Below are positions 1 to 7,303 of a stretch of DNA of 11,783 nucleotides, one piece after another. Below the pieces are notes generated by a model, which was not told the origin of the DNA, did no database searches, and worked only from the letters and a program-made list of their open reading frames with translations. The translations under genes and the position numbers were made by a program. Numbering within the stretch: position 1 is the first letter of the stretch; every line of letters starts with the position of its first letter. Source of the DNA: JAJRRH01 sp047638815 (GTDB taxonomy: Bacteria; Bacteroidota; Bacteroidia; Flavobacteriales_D; JABDKJ01); NCBI GenBank assembly GCA_047638815.1, contig JBLIMR010000067.1, positions 1-11,783 of the forward strand. Reading direction: 5' to 3'.

Positions 1-774
1 GTAGTCATCGCGTACATAATGGGTCGTTTAAATTATTAAAAGTTAATTATTCTTTGCTGAAACCATTTATTTGAATTTAAATTCATTGGTCTATTAATGA
101 GTATTTAAAAGAGATAAAAGTCAAGCAATATTTATTTCTGCGTTAGTTTATTATTTAAAGATTATTATTATTGACCTAATTATTTGAACAAACGAAAACC
201 GATTATCCATTATTGATAAAATAAGGGTGGGATAGAAATTACATGAAAGTAATTGCCAAATCAGAATTAATTTCAAATTGACACTTACTAGTGTAAAATG
301 GGGGTGCCAACCATCAACATCCCCAATGACCAACCATCATATTTGACAGCCAAATAAATAATTTCGAAGATTGTTTGCTGTCTAGAAAAAGACATCTTCA
401 AAAGCCAAGAATAGTATTTTTAACTGATATACTTTAACCGACAATAATTATTGAAGTAGCCGTCCTACCTTTTGTTTAATCACCTAATTGTATTCAATAA
501 ATCGTGCAATTTTGATTGATAATAAAACCAAATAATTAAATGCACATTCATATATTTCGGCACATCATGTAGATTATGTTCACATAATTGTTTTCATTGC
601 AGTAGTGACAAGAGTTCCGTTTCTCATTACTTCTGAGACATTCAACTTTATTACTAGTGTTATCACCTTAAACCACGATAGTGATTTTGTTGCCAAAATA
701 TAGAAGATCCATCAAGCCAATTTGACTCAAAGGATCCACTGATCCAAATCTAGGTACTTAATAAAAGGGTAGTC
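1..774. other. AT-rich stretch without a convincing gene
   Basis: I see no supported gene in this stretch. The first 39 bases are open in frame 1 on the plus strand and end in TAA (tail VVIAYIMGRLNY); frame 3 is open to a TGA near base 72. Either could be the last residues of a gene lying to the left, but nothing separates the two. An open frame at 151-333 on the minus strand is rich in Ile, Leu and Phe, has no recognisable motif and looks like chance. I found no tRNA, riboswitch or tandem repeat here. Confidence 0.5.
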
Positions 775-794
775 AAAAAAGTCGACTGAGTCGA
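775..794 (-). terminator. likely terminator of the methyltransferase-synthase-sensor operon
   Basis: Read on the minus strand, a 5-bp stem (TCGAC, loop TCA, GTCGA; plus coordinates 782-794) is followed by C and then six T residues (plus A tract 775-780). This is the shape of an intrinsic terminator, though the stem is short. It lies about 150 bases past the stop of the 358-aa gene, and no other gene intervenes, so it would end the operon that starts at 3442. Its stem shares bases with a second hairpin (see the stem-loop cluster). Confidence 0.45.
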
Positions 795-824
795 TATAAT
801 TATCGAGTTATTTTTCTAAATAAC
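782..824. repeat. cluster of three adjacent or overlapping stem-loops
   Basis: Three perfect inverted repeats follow each other. The first is TCGAC/GTCGA (782-786 and 790-794, loop 3). The second is TCGATA/TATCGA (791-796 and 801-806, loop 4). The third is GTTATTT/AAATAAC (807-813 and 818-824, loop 4). The first two share bases 791-794, so they cannot form together. The third begins directly after the second. All would lie in the 3' untranslated region of the minus-strand operon. The inverted repeats are seen directly; any role is inferred. Confidence 0.55.
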
Positions 825-945
825 TGATGTTAAGAGTGATTGAATTGGACTATTTTATAAGAAAGCTAATAATTTATGGCCGTTGACTTCAATAATATTA
901 TCACAGGTATTGTATCTGTTCTTCCAATTAGCTGGCGGTGTTACC

Positions 946-2022
946 CTATACGACCCCTTGCAGAATGATGTCTTGAATTTCATTTGGAATTGGCAATAAA
1001 CCTAGCTGCTTGGCCTTATGCAATCTATTTAATCTATCAAAATTCATTGTTTCTCTTTTTTCCACTACGGTGTAATTTCGCATAGTTTCGGACAGCTTTT
1101 TATTGAGTCCATATGAAAAGTCATTGAAGGCTTTGTTATTAAACTCAATATTTTGATTCGAAACTTTTCTTAATTCCCTATTTAGACAAGCTCTGCTTTC
1201 GTCAGCTTGATCATACTTGTCCAGAAAATGAAGTACGATAACATCTTTCGGCTTATATCCTAAAACTAGCGCATTGAATATATAGAATAACGTGTTGACA
1301 AACCTTGACCATTTAGGCTTTCCGATACGTACAAAATCAGTAGTGATATGGTCAAAATTCCTAAAACTTTCAGTTACCGTCCATAGATCCAAGTGCTGTG
1401 TTGAATTATTCGATTTGTCAGAAGGAGTTGGAATGGTATAACACTTTCGTTCGACTACCTTGACAGAACCGTTTACTCCTTGAGCTGGAGTGAAATTATC
1501 TTTGCCGATTCTAAATTTCACTACATAATAATCTTGTGCAGCTGTAAACTCCATACCTTTCAGGGTTAGTATGAAAAAAGCAAGTATTCCGAAGCGAATG
1601 ACATGTTTAACATCCAATGGGTTATAAAGATTAAGATTTTTATCGATAGCACAAAGGGCATCCAAGGAAAAATTACCTTCATTAATATTTAATATTTCAC
1701 TTAACCGGGGATCAAACCAAGCGAAATTTGATGCATGAGAGTTACCGATTGTGATAAATTGATTGTAAGCAATGGGATGGTTTTCTTTAAAGGCTTCGAT
1801 TTCTCTTAACGTAGACTCTTCAATTTTTGGATGCCCCCACTTGATTTTTTCCATTAATTTAATAACCAAGTGAGGTTCAATAACAGAAAGAAATTTATAA
1901 TTACGTTTTAAACTTCTACATTGCTTACTGAAATGTTTGTAAAAATCCTTGGGTAGCGAAATTTTCTTTTCGTACTTCTTAATTGCTGAATACGCAATAT
2001 CATCCCATGAAGGAAATTTCAT
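946..2022 (-). CDS. orphan protein with PAS-like sensor region
   Basis: 358 aa from the ATG at 2022; a GTG directly upstream at 2025 would add one residue. I do not recognise a named family. Residues about 90-220 resemble the PAS-like N-terminal domain of many Bacteroidota LuxR-type regulators: a stretch like DPRLSEILNINEGNFSL, then NPLDVKHVIRFG where those proteins have an HPDD..FG segment, then DYYVVKFRIG matching their DY.v.yRI strand, followed by two further predicted strands. The usual C-terminal LuxR helix-turn-helix is absent; residues 235-358 are helical and lysine-rich and could be a divergent output domain. Two hydrophobic stretches (about 142-156 and 241-256) are short for membrane spans. 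It is the last gene of a minus-strand operon, 114 bases after the acyl synthase. If the PAS reading is right, it could sense that enzyme's product. Existence as a gene is likely; the role is inference. Confidence 0.7.
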   Translation of the reverse strand: MKFPSWDDIAYSAIKKYEKKISLPKDFYKHFSKQCRSLKRNYKFLSVIEPHLVIKLMEKIKWGHPKIEESTLREIEAFKENHPIAYNQFITIGNSHASNFAWFDPRLSEILNINEGNFSLDALCAIDKNLNLYNPLDVKHVIRFGILAFFILTLKGMEFTAAQDYYVVKFRIGKDNFTPAQGVNGSVKVVERKCYTIPTPSDKSNNSTQHLDLWTVTESFRNFDHITTDFVRIGKPKWSRFVNTLFYIFNALVLGYKPKDVIVLHFLDKYDQADESRACLNRELRKVSNQNIEFNNKAFNDFSYGLNKKLSETMRNYTVVEKRETMNFDRLNRLHKAKQLGLLPIPNEIQDIILQGVV

Positions 2023-2136
2023 CACAGTAATAATCTAGTTAGTCGTTAGGAACTCTTAATAGGATCATCGTGTCGATGTTCTTATCAAAAACTTGATTCA
2101 AATATAGATAAAACTATGATTACTTATGAATTTACT

Positions 2137-2799
2137 TTAACCGGCTCTAGCATATGTTAATTGCTTCTTGATGTTCGGTTTAAGTTCATTAAGTTTCAGA
2201 TAAAAATACTCTTCTGGCATTTTTTCAAACATCTGCCAATTGCTACAAATATCTTTTATATCAGAAATGGGTCTTAGCTGGGAGGAAAGATCATATATTT
2301 TGGAGCCAAGCTGTTCAAACGAGCACTTTAGTTTTTTTGTTGTGGAAAAGACCCAATGTTCATAGCCCATTTCCTGTGATATTAATGCAGCCTTAAGGGT
2401 TAGTGAAAACGAAATGAGCCTGTTTTTTAACAAGCCATTCATGCTAATAGCAAATTTGCCAATCTCGATCGCTTTTGAAATATCAAATGGGTATTTTGTT
2501 ATAAAAATATTATCCGATGGGAAACTGAATGGATCAAATGTGGTCAATCGTACTGTTCCTACAAGTTCACCTGATGCAGAGAATGCTCCAAGGACAGTAG
2601 AATACTCATCCCATACGTCACTGAGCATTGGCGCTTGAAATTCTGATTGATCTATATGCCCCGCATTTGAGTAGACGTTAAACCTTAGATTATAAGCGTG
2701 CTTCAGTTCATTAGGTGTTGTTAACTCACGAACCTGTATGCCGATAGAACGATCAATCACGGCTAGTATTTGTGTAAATCTATATGTGCCAATCTTCAT
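2137..2799 (-). CDS. LuxI/FeeM-like GNAT acyl synthase (autoinducer or N-acyl amino acid synthase family)
   Basis: 220 aa, close to the 190-230 aa usual for LuxI-type acyl-homoserine-lactone synthases and N-acyl amino acid synthases, which join an acyl chain (from acyl-ACP or acyl-CoA) to an amino-group acceptor. The family pattern is visible in order: an LRFNVY segment at 38-43 (LuxI R..vF), an acidic VWDEYST at 62-68 (LuxI D..D), GELVGTVRL at 77-85 (strand and loop before the acyl site), and EIGKFAI at 112-118 (LuxI E.sRfav, here Lys for the usual Arg). The Arg-to-Lys change and the long N-terminus suggest FeeM or exosortase-associated acyltransferase relatives rather than a classical AHL synthase. 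The start is 4 bases after the stop of the ICMT-type gene, so the two are almost certainly co-translated. Family membership is good; donor, acceptor and product are unknown. Confidence 0.72.
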   Translation of the reverse strand: MKIGTYRFTQILAVIDRSIGIQVRELTTPNELKHAYNLRFNVYSNAGHIDQSEFQAPMLSDVWDEYSTVLGAFSASGELVGTVRLTTFDPFSFPSDNIFITKYPFDISKAIEIGKFAISMNGLLKNRLISFSLTLKAALISQEMGYEHWVFSTTKKLKCSFEQLGSKIYDLSSQLRPISDIKDICSNWQMFEKMPEEYFYLKLNELKPNIKKQLTYARAG

Positions 2800-2803
2800 A
2801 CGC

Positions 2804-3442
2804 CTACCAGATTAAGGGGAACATTTTCCAAGTATTCTTTTTGTATGATACGTATGATTCGCCAAATCCACTGATTAGCGTTTCTTCCTCCACCCGTATT
2901 CGATATTGGTAGATAATTATCATAACAAGACCCAAGATCACAAAACCTGAAATAGATTGTAATAAGAATGCTGCACCCAACATGATTAGCCACGCACCTG
3001 TATAACTAGGGTGTCGAATAACACTATACAGGCCTGAAGTAACTAGCTCTTGGTTTTGTTTTATCTGAACTACGCCAGCGAAATTTCTGCCTAAAGTTGA
3101 TATCGCTAATATTCTTATGATCAATCCAAGTATGATTAGGATCCCTGCCGATATAAATAATGTGGGATCTATGGCACTTGCTTGCCTTAAAATTGACCAT
3201 TCAAGAACGGAAGCGATTTGGCCAATTGTTCCAGCAATGATTATGGCTAAAAATGAGAGTTTATCCGAATCAGAATAATCTTTCGATTCCCTTACGTTGA
3301 TTACAGGTTGGGTAAGAATCAATATAGCAGCAGTTAGAATAAGGATCAAAATTTCAGGCCTCAATATCAATTCTATATTCCAGAATAAGGGAATGATATA
3401 AATGAGGGTCAAGTGGACAAGACATGTGAGTATTTTTCGCAT
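2804..3442 (-). CDS. isoprenylcysteine carboxyl methyltransferase (ICMT/PEMT) family membrane protein
   Basis: 212 aa integral membrane protein with about five or six hydrophobic segments (roughly 5-25, 30-50, 63-82, 92-115, 148-178). The C-terminal third carries the S-adenosylmethionine-binding signature of the ICMT/PEMT superfamily: GLYSVIRHPSYTG at 137-149, then RVEEETLISGFGESY at 183-197 and a closing Y..Y/K-rich tail, as in the family consensus RHP.Y.G ... R...EE..L...FG..Y. Such enzymes methylate carboxyl, amino or thiol groups of lipids and small hydrophobic molecules at the membrane. It is the first gene of the cassette and is followed 4 bases later by the acyl synthase. This suggests, by inference, that it methylates that enzyme's lipophilic product or a precursor. 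The ATG at 3442 has an A/T-rich leader without a Shine-Dalgarno motif, as is normal in Bacteroidota. Confidence 0.85.
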   Translation of the reverse strand: MRKILTCLVHLTLIYIIPLFWNIELILRPEILILILTAAILILTQPVINVRESKDYSDSDKLSFLAIIIAGTIGQIASVLEWSILRQASAIDPTLFISAGILIILGLIIRILAISTLGRNFAGVVQIKQNQELVTSGLYSVIRHPSYTGAWLIMLGAAFLLQSISGFVILGLVMIIIYQYRIRVEEETLISGFGESYVSYKKNTWKMFPLIW

Positions 3443-3948
3443 TTAAAGAGTCGTTAATAGTTCTGGAACAATGCTACGTATTCCTTACAGCCTTATTAAT
3501 AAAAATGGATAACCTGTCTCTGGAGCATTTTAAATTAATGAATAGTCATTTTTCCTTGCTGATCTTAGGATAGATATATATTTATAAGACCCGATATATT
3601 GCAAAAACAACTCCTTTTAAGATATGATTTTGGATTAATAGTTTGAATTGACTGTCAAATATTCTAAAATCAACGGTTGTAATTAATGTAAGAAAATGAG
3701 GATATGAGTTTCTGTTCAAAAGAAGACTGTCAGAAGAGGAGATCAGATTTTTTTTCTAAAAAAACATTAAGTTTTAAAAATCAACTCCAGATCGTTTTAC
3801 GATGTGTGATCGTGTGCATGTATTATGGCACGAACAATAATTATGAATTAAACAACTGGTTATGTCCGCTATAAATATTTTTTTTTGTTAAAAATATTCT
3901 TTTAATCAGTTGAAGAGCTGACTGTTGAAAACAATCCTTAACCAAAAC
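3443..3948. other. 505-base gene-free stretch
   Basis: This very AT-rich region separates the minus-strand operon from the Clp-domain remnant. It should contain the promoter of the operon at its left end, but I could not find a convincing Bacteroidota -7 (TAnnTTTG) / -33 (TTTG) pair on the minus strand. A small hairpin ATCGT/ACGAT (loop TTT) lies near 3790-3803, and a run of T then A lies near 3747-3767. A 56-codon open frame (3704-3874, plus) has no recognisable motif. Confidence 0.5.
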
Positions 3949-4104
3949 ATGGAGCTTAACCAACATGCACAATCAAAATCTGCCCAAAAAGTAATTCGTT
4001 TAGCGGAGCAATTGGCAGTAGAATATGCTCTTGCTGAATATGGCCCTTCACATTTATTGTGGGCTGTAACAGATGACGATGTTGGACTTTCCGTAATTAC
4101 ATAA
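3949..4104 (+). pseudogene. truncated Clp N-terminal domain (ClpV/ClpB-type chaperone remnant)
   Basis: A 51-codon reading frame from ATG 3949 to TAA 4102-4104, with an in-frame TGA at 3919 upstream. The peptide reads like the first Clp_N repeat of an HSP100 ATPase: SAQKVIRLAEQLAVEYAL followed by AEYGPSHLLWAV and DDDVGLSVI, matching the family pattern A..lA......yi..EHLLlal....g.a..i. The YGP.HLLWA wording is nearer to ClpV (TssH, the type VI secretion sheath-disassembly ATPase) than to ClpB, but this is a judgement from memory. A whole protein would be about 800 aa, with the AAA+ domains following. Here the frame ends exactly where the convergent DUF1697 gene ends, with no base between. It is most likely the 5' stump of a gene lost by rearrangement; a tiny free Clp_N-like protein is the alternative. 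Confidence 0.6.
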
Positions 4105-4647
4105 TTATTCCCCAACTCCCATCTCCAACAACTTCAAACAAGTCTTCCAATTCCTTGACGTACAAGTAACTTTCAACCTAGACTCCATAATATTATTAGA
4201 CAATTTAGAATTACTACTCTTAGTCATGTACTTAAGATAAGCATGTTGATCCATAAGAGAAAATTCATCCCCATCAAAAGTCAACTCATTAAAAGCGGTA
4301 ACCTTATCTTTTTCTGGAACAGATTTAAAGAAGGTGACATACAGCAATTCGATTTGCCCACCGACAGAATTTAAATATGGATTCCCATTCACTAGTGCAA
4401 GTAGTTCTTTGTGATTCCGAACGATTACTGGAACGTTATAACCATATTTATTTTTGATTGTGAAGGTTATCAAATTTTCGATCTCGTTCGGTTTTAGGTC
4501 ACTCTCGAAGGACACATTACCACTTTGAATATAGGTGCTGACATTTTTTAAACCAACTTTGGTCAAATGCGTTTTTAAGCCGGCCATTAATAACTTACGA
4601 TGACCCCCAACATTAATCCCCCGAAGAATGGCTACGTATTTTTTCAT
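4105..4647 (-). CDS. DUF1697 family protein
   Basis: 180 aa, the normal full length for DUF1697. Diagnostic stretches are the N-terminal KYVAILRGINVGGHRK (residues 3-18), then TYIQSGNVSFES (38-49), which is the most conserved part of the family. The start ATG at 4647 coincides with the family's typical beginning. The biochemical role of DUF1697 is unknown; its members are small soluble alpha/beta proteins scattered through bacteria, usually as single genes. It stands alone here. Its stop codon directly abuts the stop of the Clp-domain remnant on the other strand (TAATTA at 4102-4107), so any rearrangement that removed the rest of the Clp gene ended at the last base of this gene. Confidence 0.9.
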   Translation of the reverse strand: MKKYVAILRGINVGGHRKLLMAGLKTHLTKVGLKNVSTYIQSGNVSFESDLKPNEIENLITFTIKNKYGYNVPVIVRNHKELLALVNGNPYLNSVGGQIELLYVTFFKSVPEKDKVTAFNELTFDGDEFSLMDQHAYLKYMTKSSNSKLSNNIMESRLKVTCTSRNWKTCLKLLEMGVGE

Positions 4648-4715
4648 ATTATAAAACTAATGAAAATAAAATGGTTGAACAGTAGAATGAATGAACGTTT
4701 TAGTAATGGTTTTTT

Positions 4716-4814
4716 ATAATTGAAAATGAGTCTTGCATTCACAGGAATTGAATCGCTAATCAAATGCTTGGTTTGTACATTTTTAAATTTCAATTATCCA
4801 TTTTCAATTATCAA
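4716..4814. repeat. 13-bp inverted repeat and TTCAATTATC direct repeats
   Basis: ATAATTGAAAATG at 4716-4728 is the exact reverse complement of CATTTTCAATTAT at 4799-4811, with 70 bases between. Within the right part, TTCAATTATC occurs twice, 14 bases apart (4789-4798 and 4803-4812). The same word with two following A residues recurs at 9050-9061 in the other intergenic repeat region, so this looks like a piece of a dispersed intergenic repeat. It lies upstream of the DUF1697 gene, within the 214-base gap to the end of the propeller gene. No coding potential. Confidence 0.6.
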
Positions 4815-4861
4815 TTCCGCTACGATTAAAATTTTAATATATAACTGACTGAAGAAAACTG

Positions 4862-6115
4862 TTATTTCACCACAGTAACATGATCCGCCCTAAACGACCC
4901 ATTAAGATGAGTAATTAGCAAATACTCTCCATTCGGCACATCAATATTAAAAGTGTAATCAGTTGTTCCGGCATTCAATCGATCTCTTTTAAGGAACTTA
5001 ATTTTACGTCCTTGAGTATCCGCAAGAAATACGATGAGATTGTCACCTCTATCCACTTTGATTGAATAGTCAAATTCACTAGAAATGGGATTAGGATAAA
5101 AATTCACATTTGGCTTAATGCTTTCTCCTGCAAGAGATTCGTCTAAACCTATACTTGTGTCGGTATACCTATATAGCGCATGGCCTCCCGCATATACTGT
5201 TTCAGAATTCACCACAAATACTCGATTTAAACCTGTAACTATTGGAATGGCCTCCCATGTATCCCCACCATCTAAGGTCTCGTAAGTTGTAAAGTCATGG
5301 CCGCCAACCCAGCCGTGATTTTCATTCACGAAACCTATTCCTTGATGATCGGCTGCAGGAACTGCTTTGCCGGTCCATGTTTCACCTTGGTCGTAACTTA
5401 TAGCCATATCAGAATGTTCTCCAGAGAAGTGCTCAATGGATACGTATATCACATCGCTGTCATTATGTAAATCGTCAATTTTCCAAACATAAGAACCTGG
5501 AACATCGTTATTGAATACTTCATTCCAAGTGGAACCACCATCAATAGTTTTAAGAATTGTTGCTCCTTGGTCATTATAACCAGTGGTAAATCCGATGTTC
5601 TCATCCACGAAGTGAATATCAACCAGGGCTGAGGCATGCTCACCCATGTCAATATACTCCCAGTTTTCTCCAGCGTCAGTAGTTTTTATTAGATAGGCCG
5701 GTTCAAACCATGCGCCACTGGCCCATAGGATTTGATCGTTTATTGCATGCATTCCGCAAATACCTGGCGCTGTAAAACCTAGCTCAATTTCATCCCAAGT
5801 TTCTCCAGCATCAATTGTTTTGTACATCGCATTATCAAGCGTGCCTGCAAAGCCAGTGTTATCATCCATAAACTCAATACTTCTGAAATAAACGTTTGCC
5901 AATAGGACTAAAGATGCAGTCTCTCCATCAGTGGTTTTAAATATTTGGCCACCACCTGTACACCAGAAACCGTTTAATTCGTCAAGAAAGAACAAATCAT
6001 CAACCCTACCGTTGGGGAAATCATCGGCTTGTACATAGTTCCATTGAGAAATTAGAGGAGAAGATATTAGTAAAAGAACTATGATGATTATTGAACGTGA
6101 CATGTATGATTTCAT
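4862..6115 (-). CDS. secreted YCF48-like / Asp-box beta-propeller with T9SS type A sorting domain
   Basis: 417 aa. Residues 1-23 form a signal peptide (Lys/Arg, then IIIIVLLLISS, cleavage near LIS-QW). The body carries six Asp-box (BNR-like) motifs about 39-50 residues apart: TTDGETAS (61), TIDAGETW (100), TTDAGENW (145), TIDGGSTW (190), SYDQGETW (240) and TLDGGDTW (280). Most are preceded by a GF/GW strand, as in YCF48-like or sialidase-type propellers. Residues 337-417 form a T9SS type A C-terminal sorting domain (FYPNP at 339-343, DTQGRKIK at 367-374, PNGEYLLITH near 394-403, ending VTVVK). It should be exported by Sec, moved across the outer membrane by T9SS and anchored or released. The YCF48-like fold here does not imply a photosystem role; the ligand is unknown. 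A second ATG four codons in (6103) would keep the signal peptide. It appears to be a single-gene unit. Confidence 0.88.
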   Translation of the reverse strand: MKSYMSRSIIIIVLLLISSPLISQWNYVQADDFPNGRVDDLFFLDELNGFWCTGGGQIFKTTDGETASLVLLANVYFRSIEFMDDNTGFAGTLDNAMYKTIDAGETWDEIELGFTAPGICGMHAINDQILWASGAWFEPAYLIKTTDAGENWEYIDMGEHASALVDIHFVDENIGFTTGYNDQGATILKTIDGGSTWNEVFNNDVPGSYVWKIDDLHNDSDVIYVSIEHFSGEHSDMAISYDQGETWTGKAVPAADHQGIGFVNENHGWVGGHDFTTYETLDGGDTWEAIPIVTGLNRVFVVNSETVYAGGHALYRYTDTSIGLDESLAGESIKPNVNFYPNPISSEFDYSIKVDRGDNLIVFLADTQGRKIKFLKRDRLNAGTTDYTFNIDVPNGEYLLITHLNGSFRADHVTVVK

Positions 6116-6464
6116 AAGTTGGAGTTTTGTGTAAATTATGGATAATTTGATTCATTAGGTGGTTTTCAAAAAATAAAAATAGGTACATTATTTCAGCTTA
6201 ACGTTAAATGCTATCACCTTAACATTCCGTTTTCAACTTTTCATTTGAAATAAAACGAATGTAATGTATATGTAATGAGTGAATTAAGACAATATTGTAA
6301 GGTGGGGTAAATATTTATGAAAAATAACTGTAACATATTTAATGGCTGAGGCGTCTTACTTATGAAAGCAAAAAACAAGTCATCGATGCAACGTTTTATG
6401 CGATTTGGAATCTAAGTTAATAGATACGGACGAACAATTTTAATAACACCATAATCACATAATC
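6116..6464. other. divergent intergenic region
   Basis: This 349-base gap lies between the divergent propeller gene (minus) and the small exported protein gene (plus), so it should hold both promoters. It is AT-rich. I see no clear TAnnTTTG element at the right distance for either gene, and no repeat, small RNA hairpin or further open frame that I would defend. Confidence 0.45.
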
Positions 6465-6794
6465 ATGAAAGCAATTAATATAATAGTACTCGTAGCAATT
6501 TTAGCAATAAGTCTTCCAACAGAAGCAAAAGACACTAAAAGAAGTAACAGAAAAGTGCAGCAAAAAGTTTCAGCAGTTATAAGCGCGGCAGATACAGATG
6601 TTGAAGGAGCAGTGAACGCTAAATTTCAACTGGAAGAAGACGGATCTGTAAGGATCATTTCGGTAGAATCTGAAAAAGTAAACCTGAGACAAATGGTTGA
6701 GAGTAAGTTGAAGGATATGACAATAAAAGGGGAGACTATAGATGTCAAAAAACTCTTTAACATGAACTTTATCTTTCACCGAGAAAAAGGTTAA
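6465..6794 (+). CDS. small exported hypothetical protein
   Basis: 109 aa. Residues 1-21 are a clear signal peptide (MKAINIIVLVAILAIS, cleavage near TEA-KD). The mature part is short and highly charged: a basic segment at 25-36, then AKFQLEEDGSVRIISVES (53-70), then a helical stretch and a final strand FNMNFIFHREK. This strand-helix-strand layout with a '.F.v.edG.i.v..v.S' strand recalls a group of small flavobacterial proteins with a TonB C-terminal-like half-fold, but I cannot name a family. It would be periplasmic. It is a single-gene unit, preceded by a divergent gene and closed by a strong terminator 27 bases after the stop. Confidence 0.75.
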   Translation: MKAINIIVLVAILAISLPTEAKDTKRSNRKVQQKVSAVISAADTDVEGAVNAKFQLEEDGSVRIISVESEKVNLRQMVESKLKDMTIKGETIDVKKLFNMNFIFHREKG

Positions 6795-6821
6795 AGTCCT
6801 AAAGATTTCTTATATACAATT

Positions 6822-6859
6822 AGAGCGGTTTTCTGTAGTGAGGGGGCCGCTCTTTTTTT
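6822..6859 (+). terminator. intrinsic terminator of the small exported protein gene
   Basis: AGAGCGG (6822-6828) pairs perfectly with CCGCTCT (6847-6853) around an 18-base loop, and the stem runs straight into a seven-T tract (6853-6859). The stop codon of the upstream gene is 27 bases away. The left edge of the heptamer-bounded element lies two bases after the T tract. Confidence 0.85.
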
Positions 6860-6860
6860 A

Positions 6861-6888
6861 GTTAAAAACTAAAAGTGAAAAGTGAAAA
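6861..6888. repeat. left inverted heptamer repeat of the four-helix-bundle unit
   Basis: Four 7-base units: an outer GTTAAAA, a degenerate ACTAAAA, and two GTGAAAA. They are the reverse complement of the TTTTCAC / TTTTAAC units at 7304-7422 on the other side of the four-helix-bundle gene, and the outermost unit matches in both (GTTAAAA on the left, TTTTAAC on the right). Together they frame a 562-base segment. Confidence 0.7.
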
Positions 6889-6916
6889 ATGTGGTTTGAT
6901 GAAATGACGTGCGGAA

Positions 6917-7276
6917 TTACTTTTTGAGGCTATTCTTACTGGTTTTTACCGATGATACCAGCATAGCCACTAGTTCCTTGCAATTAGATTCTAATTTATT
7001 GAATGACTCATCGCTAATATGATCGGTATCTTTTAACAAATTCAACCAATAGACCGTTTCATTAGCTTCTTTTAAAGCGATACTCATCTTATTAATAAAA
7101 TCCGCTTTGCTTTGGGCAAATTCCCCCTCACGTATCAAAGCACCTATAGCAGTGCCACTTTTTAGTATCTGACGGCTCAATACAAATTCTTTATTCTTGG
7201 TTTGTAGCGTTTGACTCAACCGAACAATCTTAATAGCAAAAGCATAACTTTTATCAGATAAAATAGATTTACTCAT
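6917..7276 (-). CDS. four-helix-bundle protein (23S rRNA intervening-sequence protein family)
   Basis: 119 aa from the ATG at 7276; a TTG at 7282 would add two residues and is less likely. The family signature is strong: SRQILKSGTAIGALIREGEF, then SKADFINKMSIALKEANE and TVYWLNLL, matching the S.Q..rS..SI..N..E....S...F......ALkEa.Et.yWL.ll pattern of the IVP/S23 family (PF05635). These small helical proteins form oligomers. They were first seen inside 23S rRNA insertions and are also related to the accessory Avd protein of diversity-generating retroelements; their general role is unknown. There is no rRNA, reverse transcriptase or variable repeat nearby. The gene sits alone between inverted heptamer repeats, a setting that suggests a dispersed repeat-borne unit. 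Confidence 0.88.
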   Translation of the reverse strand: MSKSILSDKSYAFAIKIVRLSQTLQTKNKEFVLSRQILKSGTAIGALIREGEFAQSKADFINKMSIALKEANETVYWLNLLKDTDHISDESFNKLESNCKELVAMLVSSVKTSKNSLKK

Positions 7277-7303
7277 ATTCAAACAGATTTATTAAAATCA
7301 TAT

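Noticed and set aside
151..333. 60-codon open frame on the minus strand
   Set aside because: Very rich in Ile, Leu and Phe, as expected from AT-rich noncoding DNA; no motif, no neighbour in the same direction, no plausible leader.
2414..2638. 74-codon plus-strand frame inside the acyl synthase gene
   Set aside because: Shadow of the well-supported minus-strand synthase; no motif of its own.
3704..3874. 56-codon open frame on the plus strand
   Set aside because: Composition and lack of any motif suggest chance; it runs through a T-rich/A-rich tract and a hairpin.
3906..4115. 69-codon open frame on the minus strand
   Set aside because: It is the antisense of the Clp-domain remnant, whose plus-strand translation has clear family resemblance; the minus reading has none.
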